A stretch of 64,000 nt of DNA. Source: Sphingobacterium haloxyli. GTDB taxonomy: Bacteria > Bacteroidota > Bacteroidia > Sphingobacteriales > Sphingobacteriaceae. The stretch lies in NCBI RefSeq assembly GCF_002980525.1, contig NZ_PVBQ01000008.1, positions 1 through 64,000 on the forward strand, written 5' to 3'. The translations under genes were made by a program, and so were the position numbers. Positions 54,890 through 64,000 of the stretch are shown here, one piece after another (position 1 is the stretch's first letter; each line of letters starts with the position of its first letter). The notes below the pieces were generated by a model, which was not told the origin of the DNA, made no database searches, and saw nothing but the letters and a program-made list of their open reading frames with translations.

Positions 54890-57001
54890 ATGCAAAGCTT
54901 TCGCACAGAATTAGAGAATCCAGTAGTAGAGCAGGAGATAATTGAACTGGAAAGAAAGATAAGATCCTACCGCCAGGGGGAAATGGTAGAAGATAAATTC
55001 AAATCTTTACGGTTAGCTCGTGGTATCTATGGCCAACGGCAACCTGGCGTCCAGATGATACGTATCAAATTGCCTTTCGGTAAGCTGACATTTAAACAAC
55101 TGTTAAAGATTGCGGATATTTCAGATGAGTACGCTAGTAGCAATATCCATTTTACGACACGACAGGATATTCAAATACATTTTGTAAGCTTGGAACGCAC
55201 TCCGGAGTTATGGGCAAAACTAGCAGAAGATGATATGACGCTCCGCGAAGCTTGTGGTAATACAGTCCGGAATGTCACAGCTTCGCCTGCAGCTGGGGTA
55301 GATCCCGACGAACCTTTTGACGTTTCTTCTTACGCACAGAGTACTTTCGAGTATTTTGTTCGGAACCCGATCTGTGCCGAAATGGGTCGAAAGTTTAAGA
55401 TAGCATTTTCTTCTAGTGTAAAAGACACCGCTTTTTCCTATATACACGACTTTGGTTTTATCCCTAAGGTTAAAATGGTAAACGGTCAGGAAGTACGGGG
55501 TTTTACCGTGATGTTCGGGGGTGGCTTGGGCGCGCAACCGATACTGGCGCATAAAACACATGATTTCTTGCCGGAAGATGAGCTTCTCCCATTGATGGAA
55601 GCAACTGTACGCGTGTTCGACCGCTATGGAGAACGCAACAATAGAAATAAAGCACGCTTTAAATATGTGGTCCAGAAATTAGGGTTAGAGGAAGTATTGA
55701 AACTAGTTGAGATCGAACGCAAAGCAAACAAAAATAAACGGGTTGTAATTGATAGTAATAAAATTGCACAACCTGAACCTCCAGCTGTATTTTCGGGTAT
55801 CGTGGAGCCTCTCGATGCAAACGCTTATGAAATATGGTCAAGAACGAACGTTTTTGAACAGAAACAAAAGGGTTTTTATGGTGTATATGTCAAAGTTCCG
55901 ACAGGAGATATATCCACAGCCAACGCGCGTTTATTGATAGCAGGAATTCGCGATCATGTTGCTGACGATATGCGGATTACACAAGATCAGAACTTACTAT
56001 TAAAGTATGTTCGAAAAGAATCATTACCGCATATATACAATGTACTGCATCAGTTAGGTTACGCGAAGTTTGGATTCAATAGTACATTGGATGTGACGAC
56101 CTGCCCGGGTACTGATACCTGCAATTTAGGGATATCTAACTCTACGGAAATGGCGCGTGTTCTTGAACAGTATATAGAGGAATTTCATGCAGATTTCGTC
56201 GATGAGACGAACCTAAAAATTAAAATCTCCGGTTGCATGAATTCATGCGGTCAGCATGGTTTAGCACATATCGGATTCCATGGAGCATCCCTTAAAGCGG
56301 GGGGTAAAGTATTGCCCGCTGCACAGGTCATGATAGGAGGCGGAACTGTCGGCGATGGAATTGGCCGGGTATCGGATAGAATAACCAAAGTGCCAACAAA
56401 GCGCGTCACACAGGTAGTGGATCTGGTGTTAAATGATTTCAAGGTAAATAAGTTAGGAGAGGAGAATTTTCATAACTATTACGACAGACAGACAAAGGAT
56501 TATTTCTACCGTCTTTTAAAGCCCCTTGCCGATTTAACTAATCTGACAGACGACGAGTTTGTGGATTGGGGCCGTGACGATGTCTATAATACTGCCATTG
56601 GCGTTGGAGAATGTGCTGGGGTGGTTATTGATTTAGTTGCTACGCTGTTGTTCGAAGCTGAAGAGAAAATCGATTTAGCAAAAACAACATTAGAGAAAGG
56701 GCTATATGCTGACAGTATATACCATGCGTATAGTGCCTTTGTGTGGACAGCGAAAGCGTTGCTACTGGATAAGGGAATAAATGCCAGTACCCAAATAGCG
56801 ATTATAGATGAATTTGATACGCAGTACGTCCAAACGGAACTATTCACTTTTCCGACTTCGTTCAAGGAGCGTGTGCTGCAAATCAACAAATACGAGCCGT
56901 CCCAAGAATTTGCAGAAGCATATATTACACAGTCCATTGCATTTTATGTTGACGCTGCTGCCCGGAGAGAAGAATTACGGACAGCGACGACAACTGCTTA
57001 G
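54890..57001 (+). CDS. Siroheme sulfite/nitrite reductase with an extra C-terminal helical domain
   Basis: Six-electron reduction of sulfite to sulfide (or nitrite to ammonia). The first 550 residues are the duplicated reductase fold; the siroheme/4Fe-4S cysteines are Cys405 and Cys411 in C-P-G-T-D-T-C and Cys449 and Cys453 in C-M-N-S-C. The operon, with APS reductase and sulfate adenylyltransferase, favours sulfite. No CysJ flavoprotein is near, so ferredoxin is the likely donor. Residues about 585-703 form an added helical domain, HEPN-like in pattern (D-L-A-K-T-T-L-E-K-G-L-Y-A-D-S-I-Y-H-A-Y), not found in standard enzymes, which are about 500-580 residues long. Confidence 0.9.
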   Translation: MQSFRTELENPVVEQEIIELERKIRSYRQGEMVEDKFKSLRLARGIYGQRQPGVQMIRIKLPFGKLTFKQLLKIADISDEYASSNIHFTTRQDIQIHFVSLERTPELWAKLAEDDMTLREACGNTVRNVTASPAAGVDPDEPFDVSSYAQSTFEYFVRNPICAEMGRKFKIAFSSSVKDTAFSYIHDFGFIPKVKMVNGQEVRGFTVMFGGGLGAQPILAHKTHDFLPEDELLPLMEATVRVFDRYGERNNRNKARFKYVVQKLGLEEVLKLVEIERKANKNKRVVIDSNKIAQPEPPAVFSGIVEPLDANAYEIWSRTNVFEQKQKGFYGVYVKVPTGDISTANARLLIAGIRDHVADDMRITQDQNLLLKYVRKESLPHIYNVLHQLGYAKFGFNSTLDVTTCPGTDTCNLGISNSTEMARVLEQYIEEFHADFVDETNLKIKISGCMNSCGQHGLAHIGFHGASLKAGGKVLPAAQVMIGGGTVGDGIGRVSDRITKVPTKRVTQVVDLVLNDFKVNKLGEENFHNYYDRQTKDYFYRLLKPLADLTNLTDDEFVDWGRDDVYNTAIGVGECAGVVIDLVATLLFEAEEKIDLAKTTLEKGLYADSIYHAYSAFVWTAKALLLDKGINASTQIAIIDEFDTQYVQTELFTFPTSFKERVLQINKYEPSQEFAEAYITQSIAFYVDAAARREELRTATTTA

Positions 57002-57021
57002 TTTAATAGGAGAGAAAAGAA

Positions 57022-57786
57022 ATGCAGATTAAACCATTTATCACGCTAGTAGGAGCCGGGCCGGGAGATCCCGACTTGATTACGCTAAAAGGTATAAAAG
57101 CCATTCGTGAAGCAGACGTTGTTCTCTATGACGCTTTGGTGAATGAAGAACTATTATCCTATGCCAAACCGTCTTGCACACTGATTTATGTTGGCAAACG
57201 AGCTGAACGTATATCAACATCACAGGATTATATCAATAAACTTCTTGTTGATTACGCGTTAACCCACGGCCACGTCGTACGGTTAAAGGGCGGAGATCCG
57301 TTTGTATTTGGACGGGGAGGAGAAGAAATAGATTATGCACGCAAATTTAATATTCCTACGGCGGTTGTGCCTGGTATATCCTCATCTGCCGGTTTGACAG
57401 GATTGCAGCAGATTCCATTAACTTATCGTGGAATAAGCGAAAGTTTTTGGGTTATTACCGGATCCACATCGGATGGCCGCCTTTCAGCCGATTTAAAAGC
57501 GGCAGTACATACGAGTGCAACGGTTGTGATACTCATGGGCTATGCTAAATTGGCGGAAATCGTAGATTTCTACCAGCGACATGGAAAAGGCAAGCTGCCT
57601 ATTGCACTTATTCAAAATGGTTCGCTACCAAATGAGCGCATCGCATTAGGACGAATAGACAATATCTTGGAGGAAGCAAAACGAAATTTGGTTGGCGTTC
57701 CCGCAATTATCGTATTGGGTGAGGTTGTCGCTAAACATCGAGAATTTGAAAATCTAAAAAATGGAATTCACTCACTTACTGTTTAG
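57022..57786 (+). CDS. cobA: Uroporphyrinogen-III C-methyltransferase
   Basis: Double SAM-dependent methylation of uroporphyrinogen III to precorrin-2, the first step to siroheme. The 254-residue protein carries V-G-A-G-P-G-D-P-D-L-I-T-L-K-G at the start, Y-V-G-K-R and R-L-K-G-G-D-P-F-V-F-G-R-G-G-E-E, then V-P-G-I-S-S, all family signatures. It supplies the cofactor of the reductase encoded 20 bp upstream. Confidence 0.96.
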   Translation: MQIKPFITLVGAGPGDPDLITLKGIKAIREADVVLYDALVNEELLSYAKPSCTLIYVGKRAERISTSQDYINKLLVDYALTHGHVVRLKGGDPFVFGRGGEEIDYARKFNIPTAVVPGISSSAGLTGLQQIPLTYRGISESFWVITGSTSDGRLSADLKAAVHTSATVVILMGYAKLAEIVDFYQRHGKGKLPIALIQNGSLPNERIALGRIDNILEEAKRNLVGVPAIIVLGEVVAKHREFENLKNGIHSLTV

Positions 57787-58380
57787 ATGAACGAATTGTT
57801 TCCCATATATGTAAAACTTCACCAGATTCAGACGCTGTTGGTGGGTGCTGGAAATGTAGGACTGGAGAAATTGGAGGCAATCTTAGCCAATTCACCACTG
57901 ACAAACCTACATATTGTGGCTACAAACGTGAGCTCAAAAGTTTATGAACTGGTAAGTGGAAAGGAAAATATAAAAATTTCTGAGCGGGCATTTAGCGACA
58001 GCGATATCAACGACGTCGATTTAATTATTCTTGCGACAAACAATGCGGCATTGAATGCCCACATTCGTCAACTGGCTACCACGCGCCATATTTTGCTGAA
58101 TGTGGCTGATAAACCCGCTCTTTGTGATTTTTATTTGGGTTCGGTAGTTTCTAAAGGTAATCTTAAAATCGGTATATCAACTAATGGAAAATCCCCCACC
58201 ATGGCGAAGCGGATCAAAGAGTTTCTTAACGACTTGCTTCCAGAAGAAATTGACGAAACACTGGAGTTAATGGGGCAATTAAGGGATAATTTAACAGGTG
58301 ATTTCCAAGAAAAGGTACGGGTTTTAAATGCACATACAAAAGATGTCTTAAATAAAAAATCGTATGATAGCACAAATTAA
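57787..58380 (+). CDS. Precorrin-2 dehydrogenase / sirohydrochlorin ferrochelatase (CysG N-terminal type)
   Basis: Oxidises precorrin-2 to sirohydrochlorin with NAD and inserts iron to make siroheme. The 197-residue protein matches the first half of CysG (also Met8): Rossmann motif L-L-V-G-A-G-N-V-G-L-E-K at 17-28, D-L-I-I-L-A-T-N-N strand, and S-T-N-G-K-S-P-T-M-A-K-R-I-K. The start directly follows the cobA stop, and the end overlaps cysH by 17 bp. Together the two genes equal a split CysG. Confidence 0.92.
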   Translation: MNELFPIYVKLHQIQTLLVGAGNVGLEKLEAILANSPLTNLHIVATNVSSKVYELVSGKENIKISERAFSDSDINDVDLIILATNNAALNAHIRQLATTRHILLNVADKPALCDFYLGSVVSKGNLKIGISTNGKSPTMAKRIKEFLNDLLPEEIDETLELMGQLRDNLTGDFQEKVRVLNAHTKDVLNKKSYDSTN

Positions 58381-59059
58381 GCAGGAAATAAAGGGGTTGA
58401 ACGCTGCGGAAATTATCGAATATGTGCAGGCGAAATACGGTCCGAGAACAGTTTTTTCGACCTCATTTGGTATAGAGGATCAGGTTATCACGCATTTAAT
58501 TGCGCAATCTGGAAAAGAAATATCCTTGTTTACCTTGGAAACAGGCCGTCTTTTTCCTGAAACATATTACGTATGGAATAGAACGTTGGAGAAATATAAA
58601 CTTCCTATCAAAGCCTATTATCCAAACACCGATGCAGTAGCACAGATGGTCACCGAAAAAGGGCCGTCAAGCTTCTATGAATCAATAGAAAACAGGAAAG
58701 AATGTTGCTATATTCGTAAGATAGAACCACTGCATCGTGCGATAAAAGGTTTTGATATTTGGATTACAGGCATTCGCGCGGAACAGTCTGCCAATCGGGA
58801 GCATATGGAAAATGTCGAGTGGGATGCAGCAAACGCTATTATTAAGATACACCCGTTGTTCGACTGGACTTTAGAAGAAGTAGAGCGTTTTTTGAAAAAA
58901 AATGGGGTTCCTTATAATCCGTTGCATGATAAGGGTTTCCCAAGTATAGGCTGCCAACCTTGTACACGGGCAGTACGCGAAGGAGATGATTTCCGTGCTG
59001 GTCGATGGTGGTGGGAAGATAAAAGCAAAAAAGAATGTGGTCTACATGTTACGCAATAA
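58364..59059 (+). CDS. cysH: Adenylyl-sulfate (APS) reductase, CysH family
   Basis: Reduces activated sulfate to sulfite with thioredoxin. The 231-residue protein has the nucleotide-binding F-S-T-S-F-G-I-E-D-Q, the arginine loop, and the C-terminal nucleophile Cys225 in E-C-G-L-H. It also has the paired cysteines Cys114-Cys115 and Cys197-x-x-Cys200, the four ligands of a [4Fe-4S] cluster. That set marks APS-type rather than PAPS-type enzymes, and agrees with the absence of an APS kinase gene (cysC) in the operon. Confidence 0.93.
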   Translation: MIAQIKQEIKGLNAAEIIEYVQAKYGPRTVFSTSFGIEDQVITHLIAQSGKEISLFTLETGRLFPETYYVWNRTLEKYKLPIKAYYPNTDAVAQMVTEKGPSSFYESIENRKECCYIRKIEPLHRAIKGFDIWITGIRAEQSANREHMENVEWDAANAIIKIHPLFDWTLEEVERFLKKNGVPYNPLHDKGFPSIGCQPCTRAVREGDDFRAGRWWWEDKSKKECGLHVTQ

Positions 59060-59084
59060 ACAGTAAATAGATTATAAACAGAAG

Positions 59085-59975
59085 ATGGATTATTTAGATC
59101 ATTTAGAGGCGGAGGCAATATATATCCTGCGTGAGGTAGCGGGACAATTTGAGAATCCTGCACTTTTATTTTCGGGAGGTAAGGATTCTATAACTTTAGT
59201 GCATCTGGCAAAAAAGGCATTTCGTCCAGGCAAATTTCCTTTTCCATTGGTGCATATTGATACCGGGCATAATTTCCCGGAAACAATTGAATTTAGAGAC
59301 TGGCTAGTAGAACAGCTAGGAGAAAAGCTGATTGTTGGACTGGTGCAAGAAAGTATTGATCAGGGAAAGGCCGTAGAACAAAAAGGTAAGAACGCTAGTC
59401 GTAATGCCCTCCAGACCGTAACCCTTTTGGATACGATAGAGAAGTATGGTTTCGACGCCTGTATAGGAGGGGCTCGACGGGACGAGGAAAAGGCCAGAGC
59501 CAAAGAACGTATTTTTTCTGTACGTGATGAATTCGGGCAATGGGATCCGAAGCGTCAACGTCCTGAACTCTGGAACATCTTAAATGGAAAAATCCATAAG
59601 GGGGAAAACGTACGTGTGTTCCCTATTTCGAATTGGACAGAGCTTGATGTGTGGAATTATATAAAACGCGAGCAAATAGCATTGCCTTCCATATACTTTA
59701 GTCATGAACGTGATGTGGTGTTGCGGAATGGACAGTGGATGGCAGCAGCATCGTTTCTACAGATTGATGAAGAAGACACCGTAGAGCATAAATCTGTGCG
59801 TTTCAGGACGGTAGGAGACATGACTTGCACAGCTGCAGTAGATTCGGTTGCCACCGAACTCGATGATATTATCGAAGAAATAAAGGCTTCAACTGTTAGT
59901 GAAAGAGGAGCGAGGATGGATGACAAGGTTTCGGAAGCTGCGATGGAAGACCGAAAAAAACAGGGATATTTTTAA
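59085..59975 (+). CDS. cysD: Sulfate adenylyltransferase subunit 2
   Basis: Catalytic half of ATP sulfurylase: forms APS from sulfate and ATP. The 296-residue protein has the PP-loop L-F-S-G-G-K-D-S at about 28-35, V-H-I-D-T-G-H-N-F-P-E-T, G-G-A-R-R-D-E-E-K-A-R-A-K-E-R and the C-terminal D-R-x-x-Q-G-Y-F end typical of CysD. It is followed by cysN after 19 bp; the two subunits work together. Confidence 0.97.
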   Translation: MDYLDHLEAEAIYILREVAGQFENPALLFSGGKDSITLVHLAKKAFRPGKFPFPLVHIDTGHNFPETIEFRDWLVEQLGEKLIVGLVQESIDQGKAVEQKGKNASRNALQTVTLLDTIEKYGFDACIGGARRDEEKARAKERIFSVRDEFGQWDPKRQRPELWNILNGKIHKGENVRVFPISNWTELDVWNYIKREQIALPSIYFSHERDVVLRNGQWMAAASFLQIDEEDTVEHKSVRFRTVGDMTCTAAVDSVATELDDIIEEIKASTVSERGARMDDKVSEAAMEDRKKQGYF

Positions 59976-59994
59976 GGAAGTAAGCTAGAGGGAA

Positions 59995-61239
59995 ATGAAT
60001 ATACTGAAATTTATAACAGCGGGTTCTGTAGATGACGGCAAAAGCACCTTAATTGGTAGATTGTTATATGATACCAATTCTATTTTAGACGATCAATTAG
60101 AAGCCATAAAAAAAGCCAACCGGAAAAACAACGATGGGACAGTTGACTTGGCGATTTTGACTGATGGTCTAAAAGCTGAGCGGGAACAAGGAATAACCAT
60201 TGATGTTGCATACAAATATTTTCAAACGGAAAAACGAAAATTTATTATTGCCGACGCGCCCGGACATATCCAATATACCCGCAATATGGTGACAGGTGCA
60301 TCAAACTCGGAATTGATTATTATTTTAATCGACGCGCGTAAAGGTGTTATTGAACAAACTAAACGTCACTCGTTTTTAGCTAAATTATTGTCATTGAAGA
60401 AAGTGCTGGTCTGTGTCAATAAAATGGATATGGTCGGGTTTGACTCCTTTGTTTACGAGCAAATCAAAGCTGACTACCTAAAGTTGGCGAACCGCTTAGG
60501 TCTGGAGAATGTCGACTTTATCCCTGTTTCTGCTTTAAGAGGGGATAATATAGTGCTTCGCTCAGAAAGAATGCCTTGGTATACCGGATGTTCTCTATTA
60601 GATTACTTGGAAACGGTCAATATAGAAGATGATAAGTTGCAACCATGGCGTTTTCCTGTTCAGTGGGTAGTACGACCGCAAACAGAAGATCTACATGACT
60701 ATAGGGGATATGCCGGGCGTGTCCTAGGAGACGGCTTAAAGGTAGGAGAAGAGGTCATCGTATTGCCAAGCGGCGTAAAAAGCACCATAAAAAGCATCGC
60801 ATTAGCAGAACAACAGCTGGACCAAGCGCAAAACGGGCAGTCCCTTATCGTCCATCTAACGGATGATATAGATATCTCGCGGGGAGATATTCTGGTGTCC
60901 GCCGATCATCCGGCATTAGCGGAAAGAAACTTTGAAGCCAATATATGTTGGTTTGACAACAAGTCATTAGACGTCAATCAAATTTATCTTTTGCAGAATC
61001 ACAGCACGCTCACCAAAGTCAAGGTTACAGCGGTCTTGTATAAGTTTGACGTGAATACACAGGAAAAACATTATAACGGAGATATTCACTTAAACGATAT
61101 TGGTAAGGTTGAAATCAAAGCCGCTAGTGAAGTCGTATTTGATTTGCATAAGGATTTCCCAGATAATTCACAAGCTATATTAGTTGATCCCAGAACGAAT
61201 TTAACGGTCGGTGCCGTAATGATTGAGCGTGTGGCATGA
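59995..61239 (+). CDS. cysN: Sulfate adenylyltransferase subunit 1 (GTPase)
   Basis: GTPase subunit that drives APS formation by CysD. The 414-residue protein has G1 A-G-S-V-D-D-G-K-S-T (9-18), G3 D-A-P-G-H, G4 N-K-M-D, then two beta-barrel domains as in elongation factor Tu. It ends without the APS-kinase (CysC) domain seen in NodQ-type fusions. It is the last gene of the operon and is followed by a terminator. Confidence 0.96.
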   Translation: MNILKFITAGSVDDGKSTLIGRLLYDTNSILDDQLEAIKKANRKNNDGTVDLAILTDGLKAEREQGITIDVAYKYFQTEKRKFIIADAPGHIQYTRNMVTGASNSELIIILIDARKGVIEQTKRHSFLAKLLSLKKVLVCVNKMDMVGFDSFVYEQIKADYLKLANRLGLENVDFIPVSALRGDNIVLRSERMPWYTGCSLLDYLETVNIEDDKLQPWRFPVQWVVRPQTEDLHDYRGYAGRVLGDGLKVGEEVIVLPSGVKSTIKSIALAEQQLDQAQNGQSLIVHLTDDIDISRGDILVSADHPALAERNFEANICWFDNKSLDVNQIYLLQNHSTLTKVKVTAVLYKFDVNTQEKHYNGDIHLNDIGKVEIKAASEVVFDLHKDFPDNSQAILVDPRTNLTVGAVMIERVA

Positions 61240-61265
61240 TTGATTAGCATATATGCGAGCATAGG

Positions 61266-61307
61266 AAGCGAGATTGGGTAATTGGTGCCTAATCTCGCTT
61301 TTGTTTT
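61266..61307 (+). terminator. Intrinsic terminator of the sulfate reduction operon
   Basis: Hairpin with 10 perfect pairs AAGCGAGATT/AATCTCGCTT (61266-61275 and 61291-61300) and an inner GG/CC extension, followed by TTGTTTT. The rest of the 250-bp gap to gdhA shows only AT-rich sequence; TACGTTTT near 61403 is a poor promoter candidate. Confidence 0.85.
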
Positions 61308-61489
61308 GCGGCGTGAGCTAGAGAGGACGGAATGCAATTGTTTTTCTATTTAACATAATGTCAATTATGGTTCTTTTGAATAATGGTGAATTTTATACAA
61401 CAGCGGTACGTTTTTCGCAGATATTCGCTATTTGTGAAATATTTTAATAAATTAGCAAGCTGAGGGAATATAAAAAACATAATTTCTAA

Positions 61490-62827
<1,338 letters not shown>

Positions 62828-62849
62828 TCCATACTTTCGCGTAAATTCG

Positions 62850-62885
62850 AAAGCTCCACAAGTATATTGTGGAGCTTTATTTTTA
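62850..62885 (+). terminator. Intrinsic terminator of gdhA
   Basis: Perfect 12-bp hairpin AAAGCTCCACAA/TTGTGGAGCTTT (62850-62861 and 62867-62878, loop GTATA) followed by ATTTTT. Confidence 0.92.
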
Positions 62886-62898
62886 TCTAATTTAATAT

Positions 62899-63144
62899 AT
62901 GAGAACAATTGCAGAACTCCCCCATCCCGATTGCAAAATATCTATTTTTTCAATGAACCAAAAGTTTATCGTTAAGTTCGAACAGGGGGCGCTTGAACAA
63001 TCTTACAAGCTAGCTGAGACAGATATAGTTGGTGGCGTCAACGGCTTATTTGAGCTGTTGGATGAAACATTTATAAACGACGTGCTGAAACAATTTAAGG
63101 AGATGCGTCAGCTTTTTATTGACGCCTATAATAGATATGAATAA
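62899..63144 (+). CDS. Conserved hypothetical protein, 81 residues
   Basis: A short cytoplasmic protein with an alpha/beta pattern: strands in C-K-I-S-I-F-S-M and K-F-I-V-K-F-E, then two helices at the C-terminus (F-I-N-D-V-L-K-Q-F-K-E-M-R-Q-L-F). The lack of any low-complexity sequence and the clean codon pattern suggest a real gene. Similar small proteins occur beside gdhA in related genomes as far as I recall, but no function is known. Confidence 0.62.
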   Translation: MRTIAELPHPDCKISIFSMNQKFIVKFEQGALEQSYKLAETDIVGGVNGLFELLDETFINDVLKQFKEMRQLFIDAYNRYE

Positions 63145-63369
63145 ATTGTTTTCATTGCACCTGTAACACGCTGATAACTAATTGCGTATTCGTTTATTTT
63201 AATGTAAACAGAATAAAATTTGGCAAATAGTATGCGCCAGTGATTTTACCTGACCTTTATACGTAAATCAAATATTAAGCATATTGATATAACTATTTGA
63301 TTTGAAATTACATATTATATCTGTCAAAATATTATTTGGTATAGAAATGTGGCCGGTGTGTTGTTGTAA

Positions 63370-63410
63370 ACCAAACATCCAAACAGGATGTTGTTGTTTG
63401 GATGTTTGGT
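63370..63410. terminator. Convergent hairpin, probable bidirectional terminator
   Basis: Perfect 15-bp stem ACCAAACATCCAAAC/GTTTGGATGTTTGGT (63370-63384 and 63396-63410) between the small plus-strand gene and the partial minus-strand gene. T-runs are weak. The remaining sequence of this 294-bp gap (63145-63438) has no gene. Confidence 0.65.
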
Positions 63411-63438
63411 ATTATTTGCATTAACTGTTATAAATGGT

Positions 63439-64000
63439 CTAAGGGGCAAATGCTCGATCTCCTTTTTTGTACGGATAGTTGCCGTCATATTTGCCCGGAA
63501 TTTTAACGTAGCGTAATGCTTTCGTCATTCCGACCTCTGATGTGAAGAATCCGGTTAGTGTCAATTGCTTCAGCATATGGAAGAAATGGTTTGGAAGCTG
63601 TTCGATTTCTTCTGGACTCTTTCCGGTCTTTTCTGCGTCTTCGTTCAATTCTCGTTGTTTGTCACCTCTTTCTTTTTGGAATTCTTTCGCTTCTTTATCT
63701 AAGATATTAACAAACTGCAATTGGTCATCTTTTGATAACTCTTGGAATTTTTTACCAAATTCTTTTTTTGCCCTGTCGTCTATTCCATCTAAACCTTCCA
63801 AAAATGCTTTTTGGTCATGCGGATCATAACAGTCCCGGATCATCACCGGAATAAACTCGCCAACGCCAGCTTCCTTCGCTCCGGGCGTAGAAGTTTGAGG
63901 TAGAATTGCTTCCGCAAGATCTCCTAAAAAATTCACATTATCTTTTTCGAACAACACGGCCACATCCTTAGAAGCGGGCCTTGTACACCCTTCCAAGAAT
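63439..64000 (-). CDS. Gluconate 2-dehydrogenase subunit 3 family protein (5' end missing)
   Basis: C-terminal 187 residues of a protein whose start lies beyond the right edge; the frame stays open to base 64000, reading F-L-E-G-C-T-R-P there, which may be the end of an export signal with a lipid-attachment cysteine. The body fits the gluconate_2-dh3 family, in which a small exported subunit supports a GMC-type membrane dehydrogenase. Helical D-D-Q-L-Q-F and T-L-T-G-F-F-T-S-E-V-G-M segments match. Partner genes would be expected outside this window. Confidence 0.8.
   Translation of the reverse strand, partial: FLEGCTRPASKDVAVLFEKDNVNFLGDLAEAILPQTSTPGAKEAGVGEFIPVMIRDCYDPHDQKAFLEGLDGIDDRAKKEFGKKFQELSKDDQLQFVNILDKEAKEFQKERGDKQRELNEDAEKTGKSPEEIEQLPNHFFHMLKQLTLTGFFTSEVGMTKALRYVKIPGKYDGNYPYKKGDRAFAP

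Noticed and set aside
51239..61239. Nitrite assimilation rather than sulfite for the siroheme reductase
   Set aside because: The operon encodes APS reductase, CysD and CysN, and no nitrate reductase or nitrate transporter is present, so sulfite is the better substrate assignment.

Overview
The window looks like a chromosomal segment from a member of the Bacteroidota, most probably of the Sphingobacteriaceae (Sphingobacterium/Olivibacter/Pedobacter type). This rests on the protein families (DUF3822 next to RsmD and CoaD, WbqC, Bacteroidota-type arginine decarboxylase, FAD enzyme of the HI0933 type), on the rarity of Shine-Dalgarno sites, and on repeated matches to the Bacteroidota promoter pattern TTG-N19/20-TAnnTTTG. 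No rRNA, integrase, transposase, CRISPR array or prophage was seen. Most of the window is ordinary housekeeping sequence. Coordinates and motifs come from reading the sequence; no database search was possible.

Layout. 0.1-11.4 kb: proline dehydrogenase (minus), then a plus-strand run of S4 RNA-binding protein, AroB, ThuA-like protein, PBP4-type peptidase, UMF1-type MFS transporter, LutA-like protein, sugar isomerase-like TIM barrel, peptide transporter, polyprenol-phosphate mannosyltransferase and RuvB. 11.4-16.6 kb: a minus RecD-like helicase pair, divergent from DUF3822-rsmD-coaD, then a DbpA-like RNA helicase. 16.8-21.2 kb: one lipoprotein and a minus-strand trio of uncharacterised envelope proteins. 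21.5-28.7 kb (minus): BetT-like transporter, dapA, ligA, and a glycosyltransferase/lipid A acyltransferase pair. 28.8-36.5 kb: WbqC, beta-barrel protein, UbiB-type kinase, hydrolases, PepD and patatin. 36.7 kb: tRNA-Arg(ACG). 36.8-40.0 kb: an ABC-type operon led by a protein of unknown function.

40.1-41.9 kb is the most unusual part. It holds a 64-residue basic protein, a strong terminator, fourteen 21-bp repeats that also read as a heptapeptide-repeat ORF, a run of about 10-bp repeats, and a small fibronectin type III protein without a signal peptide. 41.9-47.6 kb carries arginine decarboxylase, ArgS, a Gfo/Idh/MocA oxidoreductase and a flavoprotein, with a nested inverted-repeat element after argS. 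47.7-48.1 kb is RNase P RNA, followed by a sigma-54 response regulator. 49.9-51.2 kb has an ATP-cone/Mrr-like nuclease and a small membrane protein.

51.2-54.7 kb (minus) is pstSCAB, divergent from an assimilatory sulfate reduction operon at 54.9-61.2 kb: siroheme sulfite reductase with an extra C-terminal helical domain, two siroheme synthesis enzymes, an iron-sulfur type APS reductase, CysD and CysN. These genes together cover sulfate activation, APS reduction, sulfite reduction and supply of the siroheme cofactor. The window ends with NADP-type glutamate dehydrogenase, a small conserved protein, and a gluconate 2-dehydrogenase subunit 3-like gene cut by the right edge.
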